45,353 nucleotides of DNA from Candidatus Omnitrophota bacterium (lineage in GTDB: Bacteria > Omnitrophota > Gorgyraeia > Gygaellales > Profunditerraquicolaceae): NCBI GenBank assembly GCA_018825985.1, contig JAHKAP010000078.1, positions 1 through 45,353 of the forward strand, read 5' to 3'. Of the stretch, positions 19,607 through 27,682 are shown in pieces; the stretch's first letter is position 1; each line of letters begins with the position of its first letter. A program made the translations under genes and the position numbers. Under the pieces are notes generated by a model. That model saw nothing but the letters and a program-made list of their open reading frames with translations. It did not search any database and had not been told where the DNA came from.

Positions 19607-20384
19607 CTAATTTTCTCTGTATTCTGATAATCGACCTGGCTTTGCCGGTTTTTTCATCGATATCCAAAGCCACTCCGTGTAACTGGACATTGCCTTCAGC
19701 CACCTCGAATCTCATAGGAAGGCAGGTAACAAACCTGGCTAGAACATCTTCCACCTTTCTTCCTATTACCGAATCATACGGGCCGACCATACCTACGTCA
19801 GTAATATAGGCGGTGCCCTTAGGCAAGATCCTTTCATCCGCGGTCTGGATATGAGTATGCGTGCCTACTACGGCTGAAACCCGGCCATCCAGATACCAAC
19901 CTAATGCTACTTTCTCAGAAGTCGCTTCCGCGTGTATATCCACAATAATAATCTTGGTTTCTTTAGACAGGGCCTCAATGGCCGGAATAACGGTTTTAAA
20001 AGGGCATTCTAAAGGCTCCAGAAAAACCCGTCCTAAAACATTGACCACGCCTACTTTAATATCTTGGCCAGCCCCGAATAAACCAAATCCCGAACCAGGC
20101 GCTCCCTCTGGATAATTCAATGGCCTTAAAATCCGCTGATTACCGGCCAGGACCTCAAAAATCTCCTGCTTTTTCCAAATATGGTCGCCGGAAGTGATTA
20201 CGTTGATTGGCGACCCTAGTAATTCCTGAGCAACTTTTGCTGTAATGCCTGAGCCTCCGGCAGCATTTTCAGCGTTAGCAATGACAAAATCCAGACCTAA
20301 TTCATTCCTTAGCCCCGGAAGTAGTTTTTTAACCGCCTCCCGGCCTGGTTTCCCGACTATATCGCCTATAAAAAGGATTTTCAT
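19599..20384 (-). CDS. ymdB: YmdB-family metallophosphoesterase
   Basis: This 261-residue protein is of the TIGR00282 type. The dinuclear metal site is visible as GDIVGKPGR near residues 7-15, NAENAAGG near 37-44, GDHIW near residue 66, DIHAEATSEK near 148-157 and GTHTHIQTAD near 173-182. B. subtilis YmdB hydrolyses 2',3'-cyclic nucleotides and influences RNA turnover and biofilm fate. It lies directly after rny, as in many bacteria. No Shine-Dalgarno is visible before the ATG; the sequence there is pyrimidine-rich (ACTCTCC). Confidence 0.92.
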   Translation of the reverse strand: MKILFIGDIVGKPGREAVKKLLPGLRNELGLDFVIANAENAAGGSGITAKVAQELLGSPINVITSGDHIWKKQEIFEVLAGNQRILRPLNYPEGAPGSGFGLFGAGQDIKVGVVNVLGRVFLEPLECPFKTVIPAIEALSKETKIIIVDIHAEATSEKVALGWYLDGRVSAVVGTHTHIQTADERILPKGTAYITDVGMVGPYDSVIGRKVEDVLARFVTCLPMRFEVAEGNVQLHGVALDIDEKTGKARSIIRIQRKLDA

Positions 20385-20400
20385 GGAGAGTTATCCCGTT

Positions 20401-20480
20401 AAATAGTTATCTTGTCATGAGACAGCCCCCTGGCCGGCCTGCGTATAACCTTCTACGGGGGCAATCCCTGCTTGCAGTAT
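20401..20480 (-). promoter_or_regulatory. Structured leader between rny and ymdB
   Basis: The - strand between the rny stop and the ymdB start contains GCCCCC pairing with GGGGGC about 26 nt later, with the palindrome GGCCGGCC inside. A small TGTC-TCAT-GACA hairpin follows at once. Neither is followed by a T-run, so this is not a clear terminator. It could be a leader that controls ymdB or a processing site. I do not recognise it as a known riboswitch class. Confidence 0.4.
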
Positions 20481-20497
20481 TATTTTAACCTTTAATG

Positions 20498-22054
20498 CTA
20501 TTTGGCGTACTCAATCGCCCTAGTTTCTCTGATTACAGTAACCTTGATCTGGCCCGGATATTCCATTCCTTCTTCTATTTTTTTACGAATCTCCCTGGCT
20601 AAATTAACCGCTTCCGGGTCATTTATCTTTTCCGGCTGGACTATTACCCTGATCTCCCTGCCGGCTTGAATAGCATAGGATTTTTCTACGCCTTTAAAAA
20701 CATTGGCGATAGACTCTAATTTATCTAACCGCTTAATATAAGTCTCCAGGGTTTCGCGCCTTACTCCCGGACGGGCAGCGCTTATTCCGTCAGCAGCCAC
20801 CAATAGTACGGCATAAATGCTTTTGGGCTCGGCTTCTTCATGGTGGGCCTCAATAGCGTGAATTACTTCCGCGGACTCATTATATTTCTTAGCCAGATCC
20901 CTGCCTAATAAAGCATGGGTTCCTTCGACCTGATGATCTACGGCTTTCCCGATATCATGCAACATACCTATCCTGCGGGCCAATTTAAAATCTAAACCCA
21001 ATTCGGTGGACATGACTCCTAAAACAAAAGCCACTTCTTTGGAATGCTGCAGGGTATTTTGACCATAGCTGGTGCGAAAACGCAGGCGGCCTAAAAGTTT
21101 CACAATCTCCGGATGCAAACCGTCGATACCGACATCAAACGCAGCTTTCTCGCCTTCTTCTCGGATCTTTTTATCTATATCCAACTTGGCCTTTTCCACT
21201 ACCTCCTCGATCCTGCCCGGATGGATCCTGCCGTCGCTGACCAATTTCTCCAACGCCAGCCTGGCGATCTCCCGACGCACCGGGTCAAAACAGGACAAAG
21301 TTATCGCCTCAGGGGTATCGTCGATAATAATATCCACCCCTGTTGCCATTTCCAAAGCCCGGATATTCCTTCCTTCCCTGCCGATAACCCTGCCCTTCAT
21401 CTCATCGTTCGGCAGATTAATAACACTGACTGTTGATTCTACGGTATGTTCGACAGCGCATCTTTGGATAGCCAGACTAACTACCTCCCTGGCTTTGTTT
21501 TCCGAAGTATTGCGCAGTTCTTCTTCGTAGCGCTTGATCAATACCGACTTTTCCGCGCTCAATTCTTCATTCAATCGGCTGAGCAGGATCTGTTTGGCCT
21601 CCTCAACAGACAACGATGACATCTTCTGCAACCTCTCTTTTTCTTCGGCGATTAAAGCATGCAGTTGATTATCTTTGACCTTGATCGAATCTTCCTGTTT
21701 CTTTATGTTATCCTGCCTGGAAACGATATCTTTTTCCTTGCCTTCCAGAAGATTAAGCCGACGGTCAATATTTTCTTCTTTCTGAGAAAGTCTTTTCTCT
21801 GAATTAAATATCTCCTGCCTGCGTTCCTTGGTCTCTTGTTCAAAATCCTGGCGCATCCGGTACAAAAGGTCCTTAGCCTCCAATTCGGCCCTACGCTGCC
21901 GGTCTACAGCCTCTTTTTTGGCCTCATCAATAATATACCTGGCCTTGGCTTCCGCATCTTGGATCTTTTTTTCAGCTATATATCTCCTGAAAAGATAGCC
22001 TGCGGATGAAAAAACCGCAGCGCTAATAACAACTACAATGATGGTTATCAGCAT
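20498..22054 (-). CDS. rny: Ribonuclease Y
   Basis: This membrane-anchored endoribonuclease initiates mRNA decay in many bacteria. It has an N-terminal transmembrane helix (about residues 3-20). A long charged coiled coil spans about 30-190, a KH domain around 205-270 includes the [13 protein letters not shown] motif, and an HD phosphohydrolase domain has HDIGKAVDH near residue 365. The 518-residue length is typical. The Shine-Dalgarno GGGAGG sits 9 nt before the ATG. It lies between fthC and ymdB. Confidence 0.96.
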   Translation of the reverse strand: MLITIIVVVISAAVFSSAGYLFRRYIAEKKIQDAEAKARYIIDEAKKEAVDRQRRAELEAKDLLYRMRQDFEQETKERRQEIFNSEKRLSQKEENIDRRLNLLEGKEKDIVSRQDNIKKQEDSIKVKDNQLHALIAEEKERLQKMSSLSVEEAKQILLSRLNEELSAEKSVLIKRYEEELRNTSENKAREVVSLAIQRCAVEHTVESTVSVINLPNDEMKGRVIGREGRNIRALEMATGVDIIIDDTPEAITLSCFDPVRREIARLALEKLVSDGRIHPGRIEEVVEKAKLDIDKKIREEGEKAAFDVGIDGLHPEIVKLLGRLRFRTSYGQNTLQHSKEVAFVLGVMSTELGLDFKLARRIGMLHDIGKAVDHQVEGTHALLGRDLAKKYNESAEVIHAIEAHHEEAEPKSIYAVLLVAADGISAARPGVRRETLETYIKRLDKLESIANVFKGVEKSYAIQAGREIRVIVQPEKINDPEAVNLAREIRKKIEEGMEYPGQIKVTVIRETRAIEYAK

Positions 22055-22087
22055 CTATATTTACCTCCCTTTTTGTTCCTTATAAAA

Positions 22088-22645
22088 TTATGCGAAGATG
22101 ACTTTGTTGACGGATACATCCTGGGGCGTGGCGGGGAGAGACGACTTGACCTGGAAACCAAAAGCCAGGCCGATAGAGACGGCTTTATCTGGTAGTTTTT
22201 TTAAGAAACGGTCGTAGTAGCCCTTGCCGCGGCCCAGGCGCGAGCCATCCTTAGTAAAAGCTACGCCGGGAACTACTACAAGGTCTAGATTTTTTAAATT
22301 AACCGGCTTTTTATTCACCGGCTCTGGTATCCCATAAGGGCCTTTGGCCATCCTAGCATTGTCTTCCAATAAACAGGCCCTTATTATTTTATCTTTCTCG
22401 CAAACAGGCACTACGACCTTTTTACCTAACTGTCTCGCTTCCTGAATCATCTCTTTTGTAATAACCTCGCCCATAAATGAAACATAAAACATCACTATCT
22501 TCGCTTTTTTAAAGAACCGTGTTTTAAAAAGTTTATTTTTAATCTGCCTACTTTTTCGTTTACGGTCTTCCTCCTTCTGTGTTTTCAGTTTTAACTGAAT
22601 TTTACTACGTATTTCTTCTTTTGTCAACCCAACTGCTTTAGGCAT
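22088..22645 (-). CDS. fthC: 5-formyltetrahydrofolate cyclo-ligase
   Basis: This enzyme converts 5-formyl-THF to 5,10-methenyl-THF with ATP and so feeds the one-carbon pool. The 185 residues include a basic N-terminal helix (KEEDRKRKSRQIKNKL) and the signature DGSRLGRGKGYYDRFL near residues 132-147. It lies immediately after a MetV-like folate gene, which makes a one-carbon role coherent. It belongs to the conserved fthC-rny-ymdB-xseA order. The alternative names ygfA and MTHFS refer to the same family. Confidence 0.9.
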   Translation of the reverse strand: MPKAVGLTKEEIRSKIQLKLKTQKEEDRKRKSRQIKNKLFKTRFFKKAKIVMFYVSFMGEVITKEMIQEARQLGKKVVVPVCEKDKIIRACLLEDNARMAKGPYGIPEPVNKKPVNLKNLDLVVVPGVAFTKDGSRLGRGKGYYDRFLKKLPDKAVSIGLAFGFQVKSSLPATPQDVSVNKVIFA

Positions 22646-23299
22646 TTACTTAACCGCCCCCACCTTGCGCGGCTTGCCGCTTTTCTTAAAATCTTTAGGA
22701 GGCCAGATCAAACGCAGGGCGTCTAATTTATTCCTCTTCTCTAATTCCCGGTAAATTAAAATCCAGGCGCAGTCTTTATCAGTATCCAATTCGCATTTAC
22801 CGTTATTTACCCCCCCGCAAGGCCCGTTTAAAAGACCTTTTGAACAAAGCGTAACCGGGCAAATTCCCTCGGTCAAATTTAAAACACAATCGCCGCAGAG
22901 TGAACACTTTTCATGAAAATTACCGTATCTATCCATGGCTGCGCCAAACAGGGAATTGCATCCGGTGAGGACCACTAAACCACTTTTATCGTTATCCTTT
23001 ACTGACTGCACCCCTAATCCGCAGGCAAAAACTAAAATTACCTCTGCCTTAGTCAGAACAAGACTATTTTTCCTTATCTCCTGATTTGTCTGGACTGCCA
23101 CGCACGGAGCAGAGGGTATACACATACCTACCACGGCCTTGCCTTCTTTTTCCAGTAATTCCTTGACCCTGGTTAATTCGTCCTTGCCTCCGGTCTTACA
23201 GGTAGTGGCGCATTCACCGCAGCCAACTAAAAAAATATTGTGGAATCCTTTTAGGCTATTTATTATCTCTTTGACGGGTTTTTGTTCTGTTATTATCAT
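22646..23299 (-). CDS. MetV-like methylenetetrahydrofolate reductase C-terminal domain protein
   Basis: This 217-residue Cys-rich protein matches the stand-alone MTHFR C-terminal domain called MetV in acetogens, where it partners MetF and carries metal or Fe-S centres. Cys clusters are visible at CGECATTC (about residues 27-34), KCSLCGDC (about 131-138), and GICPVTLCSKGLLNGPCGG with GKCE further on. No metF lies in the window, so the partner must be elsewhere. It sits between the PilZ gene and fthC in one operon. Assignment is by motif recall. Confidence 0.75.
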   Translation of the reverse strand: MIITEQKPVKEIINSLKGFHNIFLVGCGECATTCKTGGKDELTRVKELLEKEGKAVVGMCIPSAPCVAVQTNQEIRKNSLVLTKAEVILVFACGLGVQSVKDNDKSGLVVLTGCNSLFGAAMDRYGNFHEKCSLCGDCVLNLTEGICPVTLCSKGLLNGPCGGVNNGKCELDTDKDCAWILIYRELEKRNKLDALRLIWPPKDFKKSGKPRKVGAVK

Positions 23300-23305
23300 A
23301 TTTAG

Positions 23306-23695
23306 TTAGCAGTTACTTATAAAGTCAGCGATTAAATTACGGTCCCCAGCGCCTATCTCGGTAAAAAGAATCCCGATCCGGAAACCATCCCTGCCCATGG
23401 CCCGGCTATACTTAACTTGTCCTTTAATGCTTATCGGGATTGGCAGGTTCTGGTGCGTAATTTTATGCAAAGCTGGCAGGGTAAATTTTACCTCCAATAA
23501 AGAAGAAGCCGGGATATCGTATTCAGTCAAAACCGCCATCCCGGTCTGGCTTAAGTCCAACATCAGCGCGTATATTTCCTTACCGCGGGAAATTTTAATT
23601 TTTTCCAATGAATCCTGACTGTTATAAAGAACCATAAAATTAACCCGGATCCGTTTATGGCTGCGGCGATCCGGTCCAGAATATCCACCAGGCAT
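23306..23695 (-). CDS. PilZ domain protein
   Basis: This 129-residue protein has the two c-di-GMP-binding signatures of PilZ: an Arg-rich RRSHKR motif near residues 10-15 and DLSQTG near 48-53. It therefore probably senses cyclic di-GMP. The gene has a strong Shine-Dalgarno (AAAGGAGG) and a promoter just upstream. It is the first gene of the long run that continues through metV-like, fthC and rny. Confidence 0.85.
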   Translation of the reverse strand: MPGGYSGPDRRSHKRIRVNFMVLYNSQDSLEKIKISRGKEIYALMLDLSQTGMAVLTEYDIPASSLLEVKFTLPALHKITHQNLPIPISIKGQVKYSRAMGRDGFRIGILFTEIGAGDRNLIADFISNC

Positions 23696-23730
23696 AGATT
23701 CCTCCTTTACTGCTATGTAACCCAGTTAAT

Positions 23731-23759
23731 ATTTTACCTTAATAGCTTTAAGCGGTCAA
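23731..23759 (-). promoter_or_regulatory. Sigma70-type promoter before the PilZ gene
   Basis: The - strand reads TTGACC (23759-23754), a 17-nt spacer, then TAAAAT (23736-23731). The predicted transcript starts near 23725, about 30 nt before the ATG, and contains a consensus Shine-Dalgarno. This is the best promoter seen for the whole PilZ-to-dxs run. Confidence 0.6.
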
Positions 23760-23810
23760 GTTGTTTCCAGGCCAGACATTGTATCAAATTATGCTGAAAT
23801 TCTAAGATTT

Positions 23811-23910
23811 TTTCACGGATTCACACAGATAAAAAAACGGATCCTCGCGGATAAAACCTTTGTTTCATCCGTGTATATCCGTAAGCAATCCGTGTTTATC
23901 CGTGTTAAAA
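23811..23910. repeat. Degenerate ATCCGTG repeat cluster
   Basis: At least seven copies or near-copies of ATCCGTG or its complement CACGGAT lie in 100 bp. Those in the left half run in one orientation and those in the right half in the other, so the whole is an imperfect palindrome. It fills the space between rarA and the PilZ gene promoter, with no coding frame. It looks like a small non-autonomous repeat, not a CRISPR, because units are irregular and lack spacers of constant length. Confidence 0.65.
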
Positions 23911-23929
23911 GTCAGCAAGATTTATTTTA

Positions 23930-25246
23930 TTATCCGGGGTTACGCAGCTTCTCGAGGCGTTGTTTAATCTTAGCTTCGTAACCGATATCGGTAGGTTCGT
24001 AGTATCTGACTTTGCGGCGGGTATACTTCTGTTTAACATAATGGCCCTCGAAATCATGCGCGTATTTATATCCTTTCCCATGCCTAAGCTTTTCTGCGCC
24101 GGGATAAGTTGCGTCTTTTAAATGATCCGGGACTTCCTGGGTTTTTTCTTTTTCGATATCGGCTGAGGCTTTCTCAATGGCTAAATAACTGGCGTTGGAT
24201 TTAGGAGCACAAGAGACATAAACTACTGCCTGGGCCAATGGGATTCTGGCTTCCGGCATACCTACAAATTCACAGATCTGCAAGGCCGCGTTGGCGAGGA
24301 CCAAAGCCAGGGGATCGGCGTTCCCCACGTCTTCGGCGGCTAAAATACAAACCCTCCGGCAAATAAACCTGACATCTTCCCCGGCATAAAGCATTTTCGC
24401 CATCCAATATATTGCCGCATCCGGATCAGAACCACGCATGGATTTGATAAACGCCGACGCGCTGTCATAATGAGCGTCTTCATCTCGGTCATAAATTATG
24501 GGCTTTTTCTGAATGGACCCGGCGGCAGCCTCCAGATCAAAATTGATCCAGCCATCCTTAGTTAGTTCCGAGCTTAAGACGCCGAGCTCAATAGCATTTA
24601 AAGCCCGTCGGGCATCTCCTTCGCAGGCCTTAGATAAAAAGCCCAAGGCTTTTTTATCCGCCTTTATTTTTAAATTACCTAAGCCGCGCTCTTTGTCTTT
24701 TAAAGCCGAGATTAAAATCTCCAAAATATTGGTCGCGGTAAGAGGTTTTAGTTCTAAAACTAACGAGCGCGAGACCAAAGCCGAGACTAAAGAGAAAAAC
24801 GGATTGTGGATAGTAGCCCCGATCACAATCGGATTGCCGTTTTCAACGTCCGGCATCAAAACATCCTGCTGGGCTTTATTAAAACGATGGATCTTGTCGA
24901 TAAAAAGAGTGGTTTTTTCGCCTGTAACTGCTTTGTGATGTTTAGCCTGGGCGATAACTTTCCTTAATTCGTCCACATTAGAAGTGGTGGCGTTAATAGC
25001 CGCATAGCGGCTTTTGGTGATATGCGAGAAACACCAGGCCAACGACGTCTTTCCTATGCCCGGTGGTCCGTATAAAATAAGGGACGTTATTCTATCTGAC
25101 TCTATTGCCCGGCGCAGAAGTTTGCCTTTACCTAAAATATGTTCCTGGCCCTTAAATTCATCCAAATTAACCGGACGCATACGCACGGCTAAAGGCAAAT
25201 CTTTAAAATTTTCTTTGGGGATATCCTGTTGGGGGAAAAGGTCCAT
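23930..25246 (-). CDS. rarA: RarA/MgsA-family AAA+ ATPase with altered Walker B
   Basis: RarA acts at stalled replication forks. The 438-residue protein has the usual order: AAA+ domain with Walker A GPPGIGKT at 60-67, Walker B LFIDKIH at 114-120, an arginine-finger region VSRS near 158-161, a lid domain and the tetramerisation C-terminus with PEARIPLAQ. Two normally constant sites differ: the Walker B catalytic Glu is Lys118 (codon AAG), and the usual ATTENP reads ATIHNP near 144-149. ATP hydrolysis may be impaired, or there may be a sequence error. The Shine-Dalgarno AAGGA lies at the end of a repeat. Confidence 0.9.
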   Translation of the reverse strand: MDLFPQQDIPKENFKDLPLAVRMRPVNLDEFKGQEHILGKGKLLRRAIESDRITSLILYGPPGIGKTSLAWCFSHITKSRYAAINATTSNVDELRKVIAQAKHHKAVTGEKTTLFIDKIHRFNKAQQDVLMPDVENGNPIVIGATIHNPFFSLVSALVSRSLVLELKPLTATNILEILISALKDKERGLGNLKIKADKKALGFLSKACEGDARRALNAIELGVLSSELTKDGWINFDLEAAAGSIQKKPIIYDRDEDAHYDSASAFIKSMRGSDPDAAIYWMAKMLYAGEDVRFICRRVCILAAEDVGNADPLALVLANAALQICEFVGMPEARIPLAQAVVYVSCAPKSNASYLAIEKASADIEKEKTQEVPDHLKDATYPGAEKLRHGKGYKYAHDFEGHYVKQKYTRRKVRYYEPTDIGYEAKIKQRLEKLRNPG

Positions 25247-25255
25247 GGATTTTCC

Positions 25256-25322
25256 TTATCCGCCGCAAAGTCGCCACAAGAATTGGCGACCCGCCAAGCT
25301 GTGTGGCGGGATTGGCGGATTG
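25256..25322. repeat. TGGCGG-type palindromic repeat upstream of rarA
   Basis: Nested inverted units of TGGCGG/CCGCCA and TGGCGA/TCGCCA cover the rarA leader. Its last 20 or so bases (on the - strand, TGGCG-CTTTG-GGCGGA) closely match the end of the element at 36374-36456 beside tRNA-Val. The two appear to be members of one dispersed repeat family. This copy supplies the end of the rarA leader, close to its Shine-Dalgarno. Confidence 0.7.
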
Positions 25323-25354
25323 GTTTCACTTGACTGAACATGCCCGGCGAAACC
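25322..25354 (-). promoter_or_regulatory. Hairpin just downstream of 6S RNA
   Basis: The - strand has GGTTTC paired with GAAACC across a 21-nt loop. It follows the T-run that ends the 6S RNA gene, and precedes the repeat in the rarA leader. It might help separate 6S transcription from rarA, but it has no T-run of its own. Confidence 0.35.
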
Positions 25355-25359
25355 AAAAA

Positions 25360-25535
25360 AAATCCCCGCACTGTGCCGTTGGATTTTGATGGTCTGAACC
25401 CGAAGTTCAGGTGGAAACCGCTCTTTTAAAACCTTGGCCTTAAAAGAAGTTGCGGCTCCCCTTATATTTATGTTGGTTCAACAATCACCAACCTCCTAAC
25501 GCGCACGGCAGGGAAATCTAAAAGAACATTTCTAT
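25360..25535 (-). ncRNA. ssrS: 6S RNA
   Basis: 6S RNA binds sigma70 RNA polymerase by mimicking an open promoter. The - strand folds as 6S. Closing stem strands lie near 25520-25500 and 25382-25364 (UCCCUGC with GCGGGGA, GUGC with GCAC, CGUU with AACG). A central bubble has a side hairpin GUUGG/CCAAC on the 5' side and the strong CUGAAC-UUCGG-GUUCAG hairpin on the 3' side. The apical arm has GCCGC/GCGGU and CUUUUAA/UUAAAAG. The 3' side segment closely resembles E. coli 6S (CACCUUGAAC...GGUUCAAGG). The closing stem plus T8 can serve as terminator. It has its own promoter and lies upstream of rarA. Ends are approximate. Confidence 0.85.
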
Positions 25536-25541
25536 AATGGG

Positions 25542-25569
25542 ATTATAGCACTTTTTTAAAAATAGTCAA
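25542..25569 (-). promoter_or_regulatory. Promoter of 6S RNA
   Basis: TTGACT (25569-25564), a 16-nt spacer and a perfect TATAAT (25547-25542) lie just before the predicted 6S 5' end. The transcript would start near 25535. This is one of the strongest promoter matches in the window. Confidence 0.75.
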
Positions 25570-25573
25570 CAAT

Positions 25574-25640
25574 AAATGGGGTCAGAATTATTTTTTTACT
25601 TGTTTGGTAGAAAAAGAGGAAAATAATTCTGACCCCATTT
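25574..25640. repeat. Perfect 21-bp inverted repeat (REPIN-like)
   Basis: Arms at 25574-25594 and 25620-25640 are perfect complements of 21 bp around a 25-bp A/G-rich loop. The outer part of each arm is AAATGGGGTCAGAATTA. From memory, GGGGTCAGA-type ends occur next to REP-associated tyrosine (Y1) transposases in metagenomes, so this may be a non-autonomous unit mobilised in trans. It lies between the pheT stop and the 6S promoter, and could also act as a bidirectional hairpin. Confidence 0.8.
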
Positions 25641-25642
25641 CT

Positions 25643-27676
25643 TTAGCGAAGCTGGGCCTGAAATTTATTTTTTAGAACTTCCAGGGTCAGTAAATGCGCG
25701 GAATTAACTTCTTCTTCGGTAAGGGTTCTTTCTTCTGAACGGTAAACACAAGAGAAGGTCAGGCCGCGAGACCCATCAGGTATCTGTTTTCCCTGGTAAT
25801 AATCAATTACTTTTGCTTCCCTTAAGAGCGCTCCGGCATTAGCTTTGATCTCATCCAACAGCGCGTCTACAGAAATTTCTTTCTTAACGACTACGCTAAT
25901 ATCCCGGGATATCGAAGGGTAAACCGGCAGGGACGAGAATTTTCTATTTAAATTAACCAGGTTGATGATCCGGCCCAAATACAACTCGGCTATAAATACT
26001 TCTTTATTCTTAATGTCGAAATTGTCCAGGGTTTCTTTTATAACCCGGGAGGCCCGGCCAGTTAATTCTTTATTTACAAAGATATCGACAGACTTATCGG
26101 GGGATAAAACAAATTTATAATCATTTATGCCTAAGCGTTCAAGCAGGGTTGATATTATCCCTTTGATATGCAATAGCCCCTGTTCATCCTTTATCTGCCC
26201 CTGGCTGAAAAGCCAGGACTTAACTCCGGATATGCCAATTGCCAACGCGATATCTTCCCTGGGGTTATCTTTACCAGCGGAAAATATCTTGGAAATCTCA
26301 AATATACCGATAAAGCTTTGTTTTTGATTCAGGTTGACGGCTATTGCTTTAAGTATGCCGGGGATGATCGTCGGCCTTAGGACCTCCTGTTCTTTGCTTA
26401 AAGGATTGCGGATCTCTACCAAGCTATACTGACCCATCCCCTTTAATAAATCCTTGCTGATCAGGCTGTAACTTATTATCTCGCTAAGCCCGAGGCTGAT
26501 TAATATGCTTTTAATCAAATAGACCCTGTCTGTATCAGTATAGGCGCTGACTTGCGGCTTAACCGCGGGCAAGGTTACCGGCACATTCTCAAAACCGTAA
26601 ACACGGGCAATCTCTTCGATTAAATCGACATCGGCTTTAACGTCCTGACGGGATAAGGGCGTTTCTACTGAAAAAACCCCCTTAGACTTAAAGCTCACTG
26701 CAAAACCCAAATTGCCAAGTATGGACTTTACCCGGGAAGAGGTTATGTTAACCCCCAATAATTTTCCGGTATGGTCCAGACTAAGATTGACCTTTGTTTT
26801 TTTTGGGGCTGGCAGGCCTGATTCTTCAGCTAAAACACATTTACCAGCGCATAATTCTTCAATCAACCTGGTTGCCTGCCAGGACGCATTCCGGGCTGTT
26901 TCATAATCGATCCCCCGTTCAAACCTGTACGCTGATTCGCTTTGCATCCCCAGCTTTCTTTTCCCCTGACGAATGACTATAAGATTAAATATGGCTGCTT
27001 CCAGGAGCACGTTCTTAGTTGATCCGTCTACTTCGGTATCTTTGCCCCCCATAATCCCGGCAATCGCCACCGGTTTTTCTTTATCCGCGATCACTAAGAT
27101 ATCTTGTTCCAAAACCCTCTCTTGATCATCAATGGAAGTTATTTTCTCGTATTTTTTAGCCCGGCGGATGAATATTTTATCCGAATCCAGTTTATCCAGG
27201 TCAAAGGCATGCATAGGTTCTCCATAGGTGAACATAATATAATTGATGATGTCCACTATATTATTTACACTGCGGCAGCCGACCATTTCCAACCTTTTAC
27301 TTAACCATTCCGGCGACGGTCTAATTTTAACATCCCGGATAATTTTGGCGGTGTATAAAGGGCAGTCCTTTTTGTCCTCGATTTCAATTTTAAAGCTTGT
27401 TTTGGGCTGGGGGCTTAGGGATTGGGACCCGGAGGTTGACTTTAAACTTTGAATTTTAAGTTTGGAGTTAGTGATTGCGGCCGCCTCCCTGGCGACCCCG
27501 ACCACGCTCAGCCAATCCGGACGATTAGAGGTGATTTCAATATCAAAAACAAAATCCCCATCTTTGGCTTCCAGGGACCTTACCTCCAATCCGGCCATGG
27601 TCAGCTTATCGGCTAATTCTTCCGCCGGAAGCCTGATATCAACAAAATCTTTTAACCAATTATAAGTAAATTTCAT
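25643..27676 (-). CDS. pheT: Phenylalanyl-tRNA synthetase beta subunit, short form
   Basis: PheT forms the (alpha-beta)2 PheRS with PheS. The 677-residue protein begins with the usual YNWLKDFVD, but passes from GLEV (about residue 29-32) directly to FDIEITSNRPDWLS near residue 43-57. The roughly 110-residue EMAPII/OB tRNA-binding insertion of long bacterial PheT is therefore missing. The B3/B4 editing domain, B5, and the C-terminal FDX-ACB domain (SRDISVVVK near 590) are present. A hexamer repeat supplies AGG sequences before the ATG. It follows pheS by 29 nt. Confidence 0.93.
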   Translation of the reverse strand: MKFTYNWLKDFVDIRLPAEELADKLTMAGLEVRSLEAKDGDFVFDIEITSNRPDWLSVVGVAREAAAITNSKLKIQSLKSTSGSQSLSPQPKTSFKIEIEDKKDCPLYTAKIIRDVKIRPSPEWLSKRLEMVGCRSVNNIVDIINYIMFTYGEPMHAFDLDKLDSDKIFIRRAKKYEKITSIDDQERVLEQDILVIADKEKPVAIAGIMGGKDTEVDGSTKNVLLEAAIFNLIVIRQGKRKLGMQSESAYRFERGIDYETARNASWQATRLIEELCAGKCVLAEESGLPAPKKTKVNLSLDHTGKLLGVNITSSRVKSILGNLGFAVSFKSKGVFSVETPLSRQDVKADVDLIEEIARVYGFENVPVTLPAVKPQVSAYTDTDRVYLIKSILISLGLSEIISYSLISKDLLKGMGQYSLVEIRNPLSKEQEVLRPTIIPGILKAIAVNLNQKQSFIGIFEISKIFSAGKDNPREDIALAIGISGVKSWLFSQGQIKDEQGLLHIKGIISTLLERLGINDYKFVLSPDKSVDIFVNKELTGRASRVIKETLDNFDIKNKEVFIAELYLGRIINLVNLNRKFSSLPVYPSISRDISVVVKKEISVDALLDEIKANAGALLREAKVIDYYQGKQIPDGSRGLTFSCVYRSEERTLTEEEVNSAHLLTLEVLKNKFQAQLR

Positions 27677-27682
27677 ATTTTA

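Noticed and set aside
20401-20480. Known riboswitch (ZTP, THF, c-di-GMP) or SRP RNA in the ymdB leader
   Set aside because: None of the conserved core sequences of these RNAs is visible.
23811-23910. CRISPR-like array
   Set aside because: Units are short and degenerate, change orientation, and lack regular spacers; no cas genes are present.
25189-25371. A 60-codon frame across the rarA start and the 6S end
   Set aside because: It overlaps the palindromic repeat and the rarA N-terminus in another frame; the composition is not protein-like.
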